Below are positions 38,401-51,088 of a stretch of 64,000 bases of DNA, piece by piece. A program made the position numbers and the translations under genes. A model generated the notes under the pieces. The model ran no database searches, was not told the origin of the DNA, and worked only from the letters and a program-made list of their open reading frames with translations. The first letter of the stretch is position 1, and every line of letters starts with the position of its first letter. Source of the DNA: Zelopaecilomyces penicillatus (Eukaryota; Ascomycota; Sordariomycetes; Hypocreales; Pseudodiploosporaceae); assembly GCA_005765155.1 (NCBI GenBank), contig VCCP01000002.1:2232001-2296000 (forward strand). Direction: 5' to 3'.

Positions 38401-38601
38401 CTATGGTTGATAAAAGCAATTAGCATGGCGACTAATTCGTTGAGAGTGTGCATAATCGTGCCTTCTGAAGCTCATCTGTGACGCAGCGGCAGCAGCGGCA
38501 GCACTAGTTGTTGGAGTGGGAGACGACTTGGATGGCGATTCAGTTTGCGCGTACAAATGACCCTGCGAAGGGCCATCTCCCGAAGACATTTCGATATCCA
38601 T
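35487..38601 (-). CDS. CTF1: Zn2Cys6 transcription factor of the CTF1 / FarA / FarB family (6 exons, 900 aa)
   Basis: Nuclear regulator related to cutinase transcription factor 1, a family that controls cutinase and fatty-acid catabolic genes through CCTCGG-type sites. The model is complement(join(35487..35550, 35604..37925, 38000..38133, 38204..38221, 38376..38400, 38462..38601)). The N terminus is Ser/Pro-rich with a poly-Ala run. The zinc cluster has ligands C54, C57, C64, C73, C76 and C83 (C-X2-C-X6-C-X8-C-X2-C-X6-C), followed by the basic PKRKK (88-92). The fungal-specific TF domain covers roughly 235-520 (LCDELIDAYFKWVHPIVPVI, LLLMGWYWEGPEDVTKN, RLWKRIWWTLFTRDRSVAVA). A basic KRHRK and a long Pro/Ser/Gln-rich tail follow. 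The last intron restores the conserved end NVEDWFQFFGINGD. Exons 2 and 3 are only 25 and 18 nt, and the first intron is GC-AG. Choosing between the alpha and beta subtypes needs a tree. Confidence 0.9.
35551..35603 (-). other. Last intron of the CTF1-type gene
   Basis: 53-nt intron on the minus strand with the weak donor gttcgc, a CTGAT branch candidate and acceptor cctag. Without splicing the protein would end in an unrelated hydrophobic tail. Splicing gives DWFQFFGINGDTSSLNLDLPLG, the expected family C terminus. Confidence 0.85.
37926..37999 (-). other. Intron 4 of the CTF1-type gene, with tandem NAG acceptor
   Basis: 74-nt intron with donor gtacca. It ends gag-cag, so splicing at either AG keeps the frame and adds or drops one serine between the zinc cluster linker and the rest of the protein. 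I used the downstream CAG. Confidence 0.8.
38401..38461 (-). other. GC-AG intron 1 of the CTF1-type gene
   Basis: 61-nt intron whose donor on the minus strand reads AAG|gcacga; its branch candidate is ctaatt and its acceptor is ccatag. No GT donor nearby restores the frame. Using GC joins SFRR to QRASRACE, the conserved lead-in to the zinc cluster. Confidence 0.8.
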
Positions 38602-38965
38602 TACGATTGCTTGTTGGCAAATGCGACAGCAGGGACGGATGGGCAGATAATTATAGCGTAAACGAATTCAGAGTGGCGAGGCGAGAAAGAGAGGGGCAAA
38701 GGACAGGCAGGCTAGGAGGGCCAAAAACACTCTTCCTGAGTTTCAACGTCAAGCGGGGTGGTTAACCGGGAACCAGGAACATTGACCGCCTGGCGCAACA
38801 ACAACAACACGCTATCTGTGGCCGTTTCAGTTCTTTACAGTATTGCAATTATTCTGCTCTGTCATTTTACGATGATGCAATAGAGATAACTTATACTTAC
38901 TATTATAAGAACCCAGGAGAAGTGTTTAATATAATATCAGGCAAAAGGTTATAAGCCGGTGTATA
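38602..38965 (-). promoter_or_regulatory. Upstream region of the CTF1-type gene
   Basis: About 360 bp of normal-composition DNA between the start codon at 38601 and AT-rich block 4. It contains a purine-rich stretch near 38680-38720 and a short CAA run near 38800. No CCTCGG site was found in it; one occurs inside intron 2 near 38295. No other gene is supported here. Confidence 0.4.
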
Positions 38966-39786
38966 TTTTATATTTAAGATTTTAAAGTAATACTATATAT
39001 AGTTTTTATAAGGCTTAAGAGTATAATTAAAATAGAATTTTAATATTATCTTTTTAAATTAAATATTTAATTTTATTTATTTAATTATGTATTTATTATT
39101 TTATTAAAAGAGTTTTCTTATTTATATATTAAAAGCTTATTTATAGCTTATTATATATTACAATATTTAATTTTATTATATTATATTATATTAAATATAA
39201 TATAATATCTTATAAGCTTAATATAGTTTAGTATTAATATAATAATTTTTTAATTTTTTAATCTAATTAATTAATTATAATATAAAAGATTAATTTAATT
39301 TCTTAAAATTCAGTATAATTATTAAAATAAAATACTTTTAAATTATATATTTAATTATATATTTTATTTTAAGATTTCTATTTTTAGCTTTTTTAGCTTT
39401 TTAGATTTTTAATACTTTTAATATAAAAGCTAATATAGCTTTATTTTTAATTTAATATAATTATTATATATTAATTAATAAATAAAGCTTTATTTATTAA
39501 TTTATATAAATAAAATAAATAAATATATTTATATTTATTTTATAATAAAAATAATATAAATAATATAATTTAATAAATTAAAAATAAGAATTTTAATAGC
39601 CTTTAATTTATATTTTTAAATCTTTTTTTTATTATATTTTCTTATTAATATTAATATAAACCTTTTTTATTATTTAACTTTTTTATATAATATTATTATA
39701 AGTCTTTATATTAATATTAATAATAATTATATAAATATAAAATCTATTAATAATAAAGATAATAATAAAATAATAATAAAAAGTAT

Positions 39787-39823
39787 TATTATTTATATAT
39801 AAAGAAATTATTATCTATATATA
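39787..39823 (+). repeat. Left terminal inverted repeat of E2 (37 bp)
   Basis: Perfect inverted partner of 42327-42363. It contains C and G at few positions, and all match. Confidence 0.8.
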
Positions 39824-42326
39824 AAGCTATTACTACTTTTCTTATATTAACTTTATTATACTTATATATATATAAATTATAATATATTATACTTAGAATT
39901 TTTAATAATTTATAATTAATATTATAATAATAATTTTATTTTTAAATATAATAAATCTCTTATATAATTAAGTAATTTATTTAAATATATATTCTTTATA
40001 ATTATATTTAAAGTATTATATTTTTAATTATATATTTAATTATAAAACTTATTATAATCTTTTTACCTTTAATATTATTAGCTCTTTTAATATAAAAGCT
40101 AATATAGCCTTTTATTTTATTTAGAATTATTATTATTTATTATTTAAATTATTAATTAATTAATTAATAGATAAAGCTTAATTTAAGGCTTTTTTAATTT
40201 TAAATTATAAAGAATCTTTATATATATTAAAGTTTAATCTTTATAAGATTAATTAATTTATATAAGGTAAGCTATTATATTTATACTTATATTTATAATA
40301 GCTTTATATAATTAAAATACTTTTTATTCTCTTTATATCTTTTATATTAAGCTTAAATAGTATTAATAGCTTTTTATTTATTATAAGATATAGTTAGTTA
40401 TAAAGATTTTTAATAATATTAGGATTATATATTTAGAAAAAAGATTTTTCTAAATCCTAGTAATTAAATTAATTAAGATCTTTTATAATAAATAAGATAA
40501 TCTTTATTAATAGCTTTTTAAGCTATTATAAAAATAAACATTCTTTTTATATAATAACTTTTTAAACTTTAGCTTTTATAAAATAAAATAAATATAAAAA
40601 GCCTATATTATTATATAATATAATTATAATAAAAATAAAATAATATAGCTTTGTAAATTAATATTAGAATTAGAATTAAAATTAATTAATATTATTTATT
40701 AATTAAATTAGTAGCTATATATATAATAATAATAATTATATTATTAAATTAAGCTTATTTAAAATATTAAAGCTATTAATATATTTATACTATAATAATT
40801 ACTTTAATAGATATAAATTCTTTTTATTATATTATTTAATATATTAAATTAAAAAGAAAATAAAGATTTATATATTTATTAATTAAATAGAATTTTAAAT
40901 CTTTATAAGCTATTTTTATAAAGCTATTAGTTTATTAATTAAAATTATAATATTTATTAAAATAATACTTTATCTATATATTCTTTTAAAATATATAATA
41001 AAATATAATTTTAATAGATATAATATATAGCTTTTATCTTTTATTATATCTTAAAAAAGTCAGCTTTTTATAATATATAGATAATAGCCTATTAAATATT
41101 AAATATAATTTCTTGATTATAATTATTAAAACTAAAGCTTAAAGCTATATTAGTTTTAATTAATTATTATTCTATCTTTTATATAATAAGATTATTATTA
41201 ATTTTATTAATCTTAATATCCTTATAAATATTAAAGGCTATAAGATTATTTAAATCTTTTTAATATAATTAAATCTTTAATTTTATATTAGTATTTATAT
41301 AATAAATATAAAATTATTATTAAAAAGCTAGAAATATAAGGTTTTAAGCCTTTTTTAAGATTATCTTTTTATTTATAATAATATTATATAATATATTAAT
41401 ATTAAATTAACTTTAGAAATTATTAAGCTATTTATAAAGCTATTAAAATCTAGTCTTTTTTTTATATTAATAAGATTAAAGATAATATTTATAAAAGATT
41501 TTTAATTAATAATCTTAATAATTTAAAAAAGATAAAGTTTAAAATAATTAATCTTATATATATTATTTATATTAAGATTTCTAGAAAATTACTTTTATAT
41601 TATTATATATTAAGAAAATGTTTATAAAATAGTTTTAGGCTTATTATTAAAAGTAAATTTAATATAATATTATAAACTAGCTATTTTTAAAACTTTAATA
41701 AAGGCTTATATAATTATAAGATTATATTATTAAATAAAAATATTTTTAAGCTTTTATTATAATTTTATTTAATAATATTAAATCAGATATATAAAAGAAT
41801 ATTATAATAATAAATAATTATAATAATATTTAATAATATAAAAAGTTTATTTTAAATTTAGTTTTATTATTATTAAAGCTATAATCTTAAATTAATAATT
41901 AATTTATTTAATAAAATCTTATTAAATACTTATGTTTATAAAAGCTTTTAAATCTATTTTATTATATATAAGAATATAATAATAAGCGATTTCCTTATTA
42001 TTATTATTAAGATTATAGAAATTAAAAAAGCCTTATTTAATAAGAGTATTATTATAATTATAATAAAAAGATTATTAAAATTTAAAAAGCTTTATAAAGA
42101 TCTTATACTTAAATAATAATAATATAAATAATAAAATAAAGATAGCCATATTATTTATTAAATAAATATTATAATCTTATAGATAAATTAAAATTAAAGA
42201 TAAGATATATATAAGGCTATTATAAGGCTATATACTTTAAATTACTAATATTATATACTATAAATTAAATATATAAAGATTAAATAAAGAGGGTATATTT
42301 AAAAAAGTATATATATATATAACTCT

Positions 42327-42363
42327 TATATATAGATAATAATTTCTTTATATATAAATAATA
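42327..42363 (-). repeat. Right terminal inverted repeat of E2 (37 bp)
   Basis: Perfect inverted partner of 39787-39823, followed by a short A run near 42371-42384. Confidence 0.8.
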
Positions 42364-43752
42364 ATAATTTAAAAAAAAAAAAAAAAGAAATATAAAAGTT
42401 AATAATATTGTTATAAGTTTTTTAAAATTTCTTTAATTTATAAATCTTTATATTTCTTTTTATTATTTATTAATTATAAATATTTAGCTTTAATAATATC
42501 TTTTTTAATAATTTTAAATTATTTTTAAATATTAAATCTTTTTTAATATAAGTTATTTTTATCTGTTCTTTTATTTATTTTAAAGTATTTTATTTTATTA
42601 AAGATAGTTTTTATTATATTAAAATAATTAATTATTATACTTTTAATATTTAATAAGCTTTTTATCTTTAATTATAATATTATTTATTTTAATAATAAAT
42701 TGTATAATTAAGCTTTTTTTTATTTATTTTTAAAAAGCCTTTAATTATTAAATAGATAAGACTTTAATAAATATTATTTAACAAATATCTTATTAATATA
42801 AATAATATAATTATTATTATTATTTTATTTACTATAAATTATATTAGTTTATATTAGCTTTTATTCTTTTATAAATTAATTATTAAAGCTCTTATCTTAT
42901 ATTATAAATAAATAGAGTTTTATTATTATAATTATTTAATTATTATTAATATTTATTTACTTTTATTATAATATATTAATATTAAATTAGTATTTAAAAA
43001 AATAAAATGTAATATTTAATCTTATATTTAAATGTAAGAAAATTAAACAATTTAAGCTTTATTAATAGGATTTATATATATTATATTATTTTTATTAATT
43101 AAGTTTTAATTATTTACTATTATTTAATTATAAAACTTTAAAATTTAATAATAGTTTATATTATAAGATAATTATATATTATTATTATTTTATATATAAT
43201 CTTACTTAATAAAATATATAATTAATATTTGATAAAATACTTTTTTTATTTTTTTTAACAATCATTCCTTAATAATATAATATTAATAATATAATATAAT
43301 ATTAATTTAATTTTAATCTTAATAAATATAATTATTAGTAAATATAAAAGTAATTTATAATAATATTTAAAGCTTTATTATTATAATATCTTTATTTTAT
43401 AATATATATATATATTATATTTATAATAAGATAGCTTTATAATTATTATAAATTATTATTAAGAATAATATTAATAAACTTAAAAAAAAGAAATCTTTAT
43501 TTATAATCTTTTTTTATATTAATAAAACCTGGTTTAAATCTATTTTATCTTTATATTTAAAGTTTAAGCTTTAAATCTAATCTTATAACATATTTTTATT
43601 TCTTTAATAATAATTTAAGCCTTATTTAATTATTAAATAATAAAGATATAAAATAGATATAAGATAAGTATATTATATATTATTTTAATAACTTTAATAG
43701 AATATTCTTTATTCTTTTTAAAATTATAATCTTATATATTTTATATATTTTT

Positions 43753-43924
43753 TATTATAGGTTTAAGCTTAAGCCTAAGCCTTAGGTATAAATATAAGAT
43801 AAATCTGGATTAGGCCTTATTAATATAAAAAAAGGGATTATAATAGATATTTCTTATTCTCTTTAAGCTTATTAATATTATTCTTAATATTTATTTATAA
43901 TTATTATAAGATTAATTTATTATA
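43753..43924 (+). repeat. 5' LTR of element A
   Basis: Starts tattataggttt and ends attaatttattata. The same length as the 3' LTR, sharing cctaagcctta, ggccttattaatataaaa and ttaatattattcttaatat. Confidence 0.85.
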
Positions 43925-45299
43925 TTTAATAAACTTCTCTTTTATACCCTATTAAGAAGAGAGATACTTATATAAAAATAAAATAATAATCCTAATTAAT
44001 AGATTAATTAATAATTAAATTAATAAATTAATCTACTTTTAAAAATATTTATTATTAATTTTAAAAAACACTAGAAGACTATTCTTTATATATAAATATA
44101 ATTCTTTAATTAAGATTATAAGATAAAAAAACTAAAAAACAAAGTAAAGAAACTTATCTATTTAAAATATATATCTCTTTCTTTATCTTAATTATTTAAG
44201 AAGAATAATAATACTTTTTTATTTTAATTAATAATAATTTATTATAAAATTATTATTAATTAAGATTTTATTAATAATTAAAAAGATTAATAAAAGGTTA
44301 TTTAAAATAATATATTAATATCCTTTTAAAGATATATTTAAAACTTTTACTTAAGTAATAAATCTAATTAAAAGTATAATTTAAATAAACTCTTAAAATA
44401 TATAATTATAATATTTTATAACCCTTATTATAAAGATATAATTTAAATTAAATTAAAATATATTAAATAATAATTAAATAAACTTTTTTTTATATATTAT
44501 ATATATTTTAAATAAAAACTTATCATAATTAATATCTTAATATAGCTTAATTTAATAAAATTAATTAAACTTTATTATATATTTAATTATCAAATATATA
44601 ATATTTATTTAAGATAAAGTATTTTCTATATTAATTATATAAAGATTATATTTTATTATTATTAGATTATTATAAAGCTTATAATGTTTAATTTAAAATA
44701 AAAGATTAAATAAAAATAAAAATAATATCTAGTCTTATAAATAGCCCTTTCTTTTTAAAATAAAGATATATTAATAATTAATATTAATATAATAGCTATA
44801 ATTAAATATTATATTAAAGTAGAAAAGGATTATAAAAAAGGCTTATTTATCTTTTATATAATTTATTATTAAAATATAAAATAAGTATTATTTAAGATAC
44901 TTTAAAAAAAGAGATAAAAAGGCTTATATTTATTATAATAAATAAAAGTATCTTTAAAAAAGCTATAATCTTATATAGCTATAATATTTTATTAATATTA
45001 ATATTATTAACTTTAATACTAGATATAATTTTAATTTAAAGGATAAAGAAAATAATTTATCTTTAAATTAAATCTTATTTAAAAATAGATTAATTATATA
45101 ATAGCTTTAAGAAAGAATTAATATTAGATTATAATAAAAAAGGAATAAAATATTAAAGATAGATTAAATAAATATTTATTTTTAATCCTTATTCTTTTAA
45201 ACTCTATTATATTTATAAATATATAAATTAATTTAGAATATAAATACTATAATATAATTAATAAATAAATAGCTTAATAATTAAGATTAGATTTAATAT

Positions 45300-48200
45300 A
45301 TCTTTCAATACCTTATATATTAGATATTATTATAGGATTAAATAAGAATTATAGGATATATTTTATAATTAATAATTATAAAAAGATATAAATAGCTAGG
45401 ACTATATTTTAATTATAAATATTATCCTTAGATTATTAAAGGATTTAATATTAGAATTATTTTAAATATAATATTATTAGATTTATTTTATTATTAAAAA
45501 GAAAGAATTCTAAATTAAATAAATAAAAAAATAATAATAAAGGGAAATTCTAATTAATTAAAATATATAGATATTATTATAATTATAAAATCTATATTTA
45601 TAATATTAATTAAATAATAAAGATAAAAGGAATCTAATATAAATAAATTTCTTATTATTAATATTTAAAAAATAAATATAATATTAATAAATATTATTAA
45701 ATAATAAGAAATATTATATAACTTTATTAAAATAAATATAAAATATATAATAATTCTATTATAATTATTTATAGAATTCTATAACTTTATATATTTATTT
45801 ATTAAAGAAGAGATTAATAATTTACTCTTATATTAGAATATAATAAACTATTATATATAAATTTAAACCAGCTTAAATAGATATAAAATAAGCCTTTTAT
45901 AATAGCTATTATATAATATATTATAGAATTATCTATTAAAGATTAGAAAATAGATTATAAAATTAATAAATAAGGAATAAATTAAAACTAGCTTCTTTTT
46001 AATTATTATATTTATATTTTTTATTAAAAAAGCTATAAAAGAATAATAATTTTATATAAATTATTAAACCTTAAATAAAATTATAATAAAGAATTAATAT
46101 TTATTATTATTAATTAAAAGGATATTATAATTATTTTTTAATACTTAATAATTTATAAAGCTAGATATCTATTTTATTTTTTATAGGATTTAAATAATAA
46201 AAAATGATAAATATCTTATAATATTTTAGATTTAATTTAGCCTTTTTAAATAATTTATTATATTATTTAGCTTATTAAATATCTTTATAATCTTTTAAAA
46301 ATATATTAATTTAATCTTAAAATATATACTAAAAGACTTTATTATAATATATTTAAATAATATCCTTATATACTTTAATAGTTTAAGAAAGAATTATATA
46401 TATAAGATTTAAAAGATATTTATATATCTATAAAAAGCTAGCTTATTTATTAATATTAATAAATATATATTTATTATAATTATTATTTAATATCTAGGAT
46501 TAATTATTAAGATAAAAAAACTATTTATTTAATCTTAGAAAAGATTATAATTATAACAAAATAAAAGATATTAATATAAGTATATAGAGTTAAAAGCTAT
46601 TTAGGATTTATTAACTTTTATTAAGAATTTATATTATTATTCTTTATCTTAATTAAATTATTTATTTATTTAATAAATAAAAAGATCCTCTTTTAATAAA
46701 AAAAAGTAAAAGACTTAGTTTTTAAAGTATTAAATTTTTTTTTTATTTACAAGCTAATCTTAATTTAATAAGATTTTAAAAAGTATATAATAATAAAGAT
46801 AGATTATTTAAGAAAAGTATTAAAAGAATACCTATTATAAATATATAATAATATCCTATTATTAATTATTTATTATTTAATTAAATTAATTATAATTAAA
46901 AGGAATTATATAATCTATAATAAAAAGCTTTTAATAATTATAGCTTATTCAAAAGCTTAATTAATTAAATTAAAAGGGATAATAAAATTATTTATTATTT
47001 TTATTAATTATAAAAACTTAAAGTACTTTATTAATTTAAAGGAACTCTTTAAATAATAAACTTAATAAATAAAAATACTTCTTTTCTTTTAATATTATTT
47101 TTATTATTATCCTAGCTTTAAAATAGTTTAATTTTATATCCTTTTGAGAAAAAGATAGGATATAAAAAATAAAAAGATTATCTTAATATAGATTATATAC
47201 CCTATTTAAATAATCTTAATAAATACTTTTATTTCTTTTAATAATTATTTAATTAATCCTTTATATAAAATAATATTATTTAAAGATATTTATTTATTTA
47301 ATTTTTAGGATTAAATACTCTAAAAAAATCTAATTTATAAATATTATCTATATATAATTAAAAAAGATATATATTATTTCTTAATAAAAGCTAAGATAAA
47401 GAAATAAATTATAAATTATATTATAAATATATAAGAAATATTAATATATTAGGGTTGATTTTAGCTTTTAAATTAAGAATCCTTAATTATTATAATTATT
47501 TAAAGAATATATAAATTATTTTTAATAAGATATCTAGAATAAGGATAAATATTTAAATTTCTTTATTATAATTATTTTTAAAATAATATATCTTACTTAA
47601 TCTATTAATTTATATATATTTATTTAATATATTAGAATAATTATATATTATTATAATAATATTAAGGATTATTTTAATCTTTATTTATTATTAATAAATA
47701 TTATTAATAAATATTTATTAATTTTATAATAAAGCTTTTAGAATAAGATATTTTATTTAAGTTATAATAATTATTATAGATTATTTATTAAAATATATAT
47801 AATTAAAGATAATAATATTAATAATAATTAAAGTATATATAAATAGGTTTTAAGATATTTAATAATATTTTTATAGATTTTTAAAAAAGATTATTATAAA
47901 TAAAGATTTAGATTAATTTAATTATTTTTAAATTATATTATATAAATTAATTAATATTAAATAACTCTTATTTATTATATATTATTTATAAATAAATAAT
48001 AACATAAAATATATAAATTAAAAGGTTTAGGTTATTCTATATATTATTATATACTTTTTATAGTTTAATTAAATAAATTATTTTTAGCTTATTACTTAAT
48101 ATTAAATAATAAAGAATATATAATTATTAATATAAGTTTAAATAAATTATTAAATAGATTTAAGATTAATTTAATATAATAAAAATTATATTTAAATAAA

Positions 48201-48750
48201 AGAAAAATATTATTAAAAGGATAAACTATAATATTTCTTAATTATCTTTAATTAAAGGCTAATCTTATATAAGCAGCTATTATTTATTTATAATAATAAA
48301 CCTAAAAGACTATAAACAACTTTTAATATTTAATAATAAACTTTCTTTTTAAGAATAAAATCTAGCTTTTCTTTTATAATATTAAACTAAATTTTTTAAA
48401 TTAAAAACTAAATTAGTTATATATTAAATATAAGGTAATTATTATTCTTATATCTTTTATAATTATTTTTAATATATTAAAAGAAATCTATTTTATTTTT
48501 TATATTAATTTAATAGAATAAATAATAAATAATTTACTCTTATTTTAATAAATAATAAATAATAAATTAAGCCTTTTTTAAATATTTAATAATAATAAGA
48601 ATATAATTTAAAAATAAAAAATAAAATCTATTTTAATAATAAAGAATAGATAAAAATAGGATTAAAAATATTAAATATTTATAAAATAAAAAAATAAAAT
48701 AATCTAATATAAGAATTATTAAAGAATATATAATAATTATAAATATTAAA
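45300..48750 (+). pseudogene. Pol relic of element A (RT, RNase H, integrase, chromodomain)
   Basis: At 46350-46376 the plus strand reads YLNNILIYF, a RIP-altered form of the gypsy RT active-site motif Y-L-D-D-I-L. A downstream thumb-like part follows (KASLFINI, then YLGLII). Near 47890-47960 an integrase run with N-K-D in place of D-R-G is followed by a degraded H-P-Q-T-D-G-Q-like part. RT before integrase defines Ty3/gypsy. Dozens of TAA/TAG stops make it nonfunctional. Confidence 0.75.
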
Positions 48751-49299
48751 TAACTTTAAAATAAAATAAAGTAATATCTATTATTATAATAATTTAATAA
48801 TATAATAATATTAAGATATAATATTATTATTAAATATTATATATTTATAATAATAAATATAAGTAAAAAATACTTATATCCTATATTATTATTTAAAAGC
48901 AGACTTTAATTATTTATTAAGCTTAAAATAAGCTTAAGCTTTCTTCTTTAATTAAATCTTTAATTTTAATTCTTTCTTATTTTAATTAATATTATCTTTA
49001 TATTAAAAATACTTTTAAAATAAATTAAAAGAGAGAGTATTATTATTATTATTATTAAATAATTAATAATAGCTTATATTTATAAAAAGGCTAATAAAAT
49101 AAAAACAATTAATAAAAAGTATATTATTCTAGGATTAATATACCTTAAAAAAAGAGATTTATTTTTAATACAGATTTATATTAAAATTATAATAAGATTA
49201 TAAGGGTATTTTAAGGATATATTCTAAATAATATAAAGATATAAAAAGATATAATAATACTAGTATTATTAATATTATTTATAGCTTTTATAAGGGTAG

Positions 49300-50889
49300 A
49301 CAAAAGATAAATAATAATAATTATATAATAATTAAAAGTCTTCTTAAATTAGACTAAGGTTTAATTCTTTTTTTATTATTTAGCCTATTATTAAGCCTAT
49401 ATTTTCTTATTATATATAAAATATATCTTTTATTTAATTTAATAATTTTATTTAAAAGTTAATAAAGCTATACTAAAGATACTATATATTTAAAAAGCCT
49501 ATATAAAGATAAATAATTATATAATAAATCTTATTTTATTATTATATAAAGTTCTATAAATCACTCTCTATTAAGGGTATAATAAAAATATTATAATAAG
49601 ATAATATAATTAAGATATCTTAACCTAAAAATATATTAATATCCCTAAAATTAAAGAGCTAATACTATAAAACTATCTTAATACTATAAAAGTATTAATA
49701 ATATCTAAGATAAAAGAAAGAAAGAAAATAGGTATATATTTTATTAAAATAAGTAGGTTTTATATAACAGCCTGACCTATTATAAGACTAATAGCTAGAC
49801 CTACTACAGCTTAGCAGCTAAACCTGTTATAGCCCTAGCAGCCAGACCTGTTATAAGGTAGCAGCCTGACCTACCATAAGACCTAAAAAGCTTATATAGT
49901 CTGACCTGCTATATCGGGCTAGATTAATAAAATAAGGGCTTATCCCTTATATCTCTCTCTTTTTTATTATTTAAAATACTTAAAAATCTAAAGAAATATT
50001 ATTTAGAATTCTTAAATAATTCTAAATACTCCTAGTATTATTTAAATATATAAGATAATTAGATTTCTAATTAAATCCTGTTTTCTTTTTATATTAGTAG
50101 TATAATTTCTTTTTTCTTTTCTTTAGAATTCACTTTAGATAACTATTTATTATCTTTCTTTTATTATTATAACTATTAGCTTTAATTATAACCTTATATT
50201 ATAAATTATAATATATTTATAAGTATTTATAAATATACTAGGTTTTATTTTAATACCTTTTAATATATATTTCTAGATTTTTATCTAGGTTTTTTATTTT
50301 TAAATAAAAATAGCTTATTTCATTATAATATTAAAGGCTTTTATTATTATTTTAATTATAATATAATTATTATATATTATATAATTATATAATATTATAA
50401 ATATATTCTAAAGTATATTATTATTTAATAAATAATAATTTTTATAATTATATATAAAATATATCCTATAATATAATATATAAATATAAATAAAAAAGAG
50501 ATTATAGCTTTTATAATTAATTAAATATAATTTTAAAATATAAAAAAGATATATTAATTTAATCTCTTTAAAAAGTATAGTTAATTCTTTATTAGAATTA
50601 TTAAGAATAATATAATTATTAATAATTGATTTCTTTTTTTATTTAAAAAAACAGCTATATTTAATTAATTATAATTTATATAAAGAATATAATATATATT
50701 TATAGATATTAAATTATTTAAACCTATATTTATATTAGATATATTATAATTTAAAAAAGAAAGAGAAAGATCTTTATTTTTAAATAATATATTTATAATA
50801 CTTATTAACTCTATAATTAATAAGAAAAAGAATATTAAAAATCTAGATAATTTATCATTATATAAAGAAAAAGAATAGGATTTAAAAGA
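49300..50889 (-). repeat. Family F repeat, copy F1 (reversed, inside element A)
   Basis: Its reverse complement matches 51320-52370. The match starts at tcttttaaatcctat (complement ending at 50889) and includes aataataatatactttataa-type and ttaaaataataataaa-type blocks. Its 49320-49750 part also matches 15370-15790 directly. This copy is longer than F2, which lacks several hundred bases corresponding to roughly 49600-50150. Confidence 0.7.
49767..49915 (+). repeat. Degenerate GC-richer tandem repeat, about 6 copies of a 23-bp unit
   Basis: Units of the form agcagcctgacctattata repeat about six times, with 1-4 changes each and variable joints. Core starts lie near 49767, 49791, 49813, 49837, 49860 and 49895. 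It is clearly richer in C and G than anything within many kilobases. A phase-independent core YTGACCTRYYATA or CAGACCTGTTATA is shared. It lies within F1 in the long 3' part of element A. Confidence 0.8.
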
Positions 50890-51088
50890 AAAATAAAAAG
50901 AAAATTATTTAAATTAATAATACTCTTAATAAAAAAATAAATAAAAGATATAAGATATAAAAAATAATAACTTAAAAAGGATAAAACGTTTTTTATTAGA
51001 TTATAAGAGTAATATAATATATACCTACCCTATACTTTATTATTTAATAATTAAATAATATTTAAGTATTATTAAGTAAAAAAGAGTA

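Larger units (their letters stand above)
39784..42363 (-). mobile_element. Family E repeat, copy E2, with 37-bp inverted ends
   Basis: 39787-39823 and the reverse complement of 42327-42363 are identical over 37 bp (the left end starts tattatttatatataaaga). This 2.58-kb unit matches E1 (30105-33060) in the opposite orientation. Terminal inverted repeats and this size suggest a cut-and-paste DNA transposon. Internal frames are destroyed and no transposase motif was identified, so the superfamily is open. Confidence 0.65.

Noticed and set aside
37923..38453. 176-codon minus-strand frame reading through introns of the CTF1-type gene
   Set aside because: It contains RQRASRACE and the later part of the zinc cluster region out of frame. 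Splicing into micro-exons gives the correct cysteine spacing, whereas read-through does not.
38508..38765. 85-codon plus-strand frame over the CTF1-type start
   Set aside because: Antisense of exon 1 and promoter; no domain seen.
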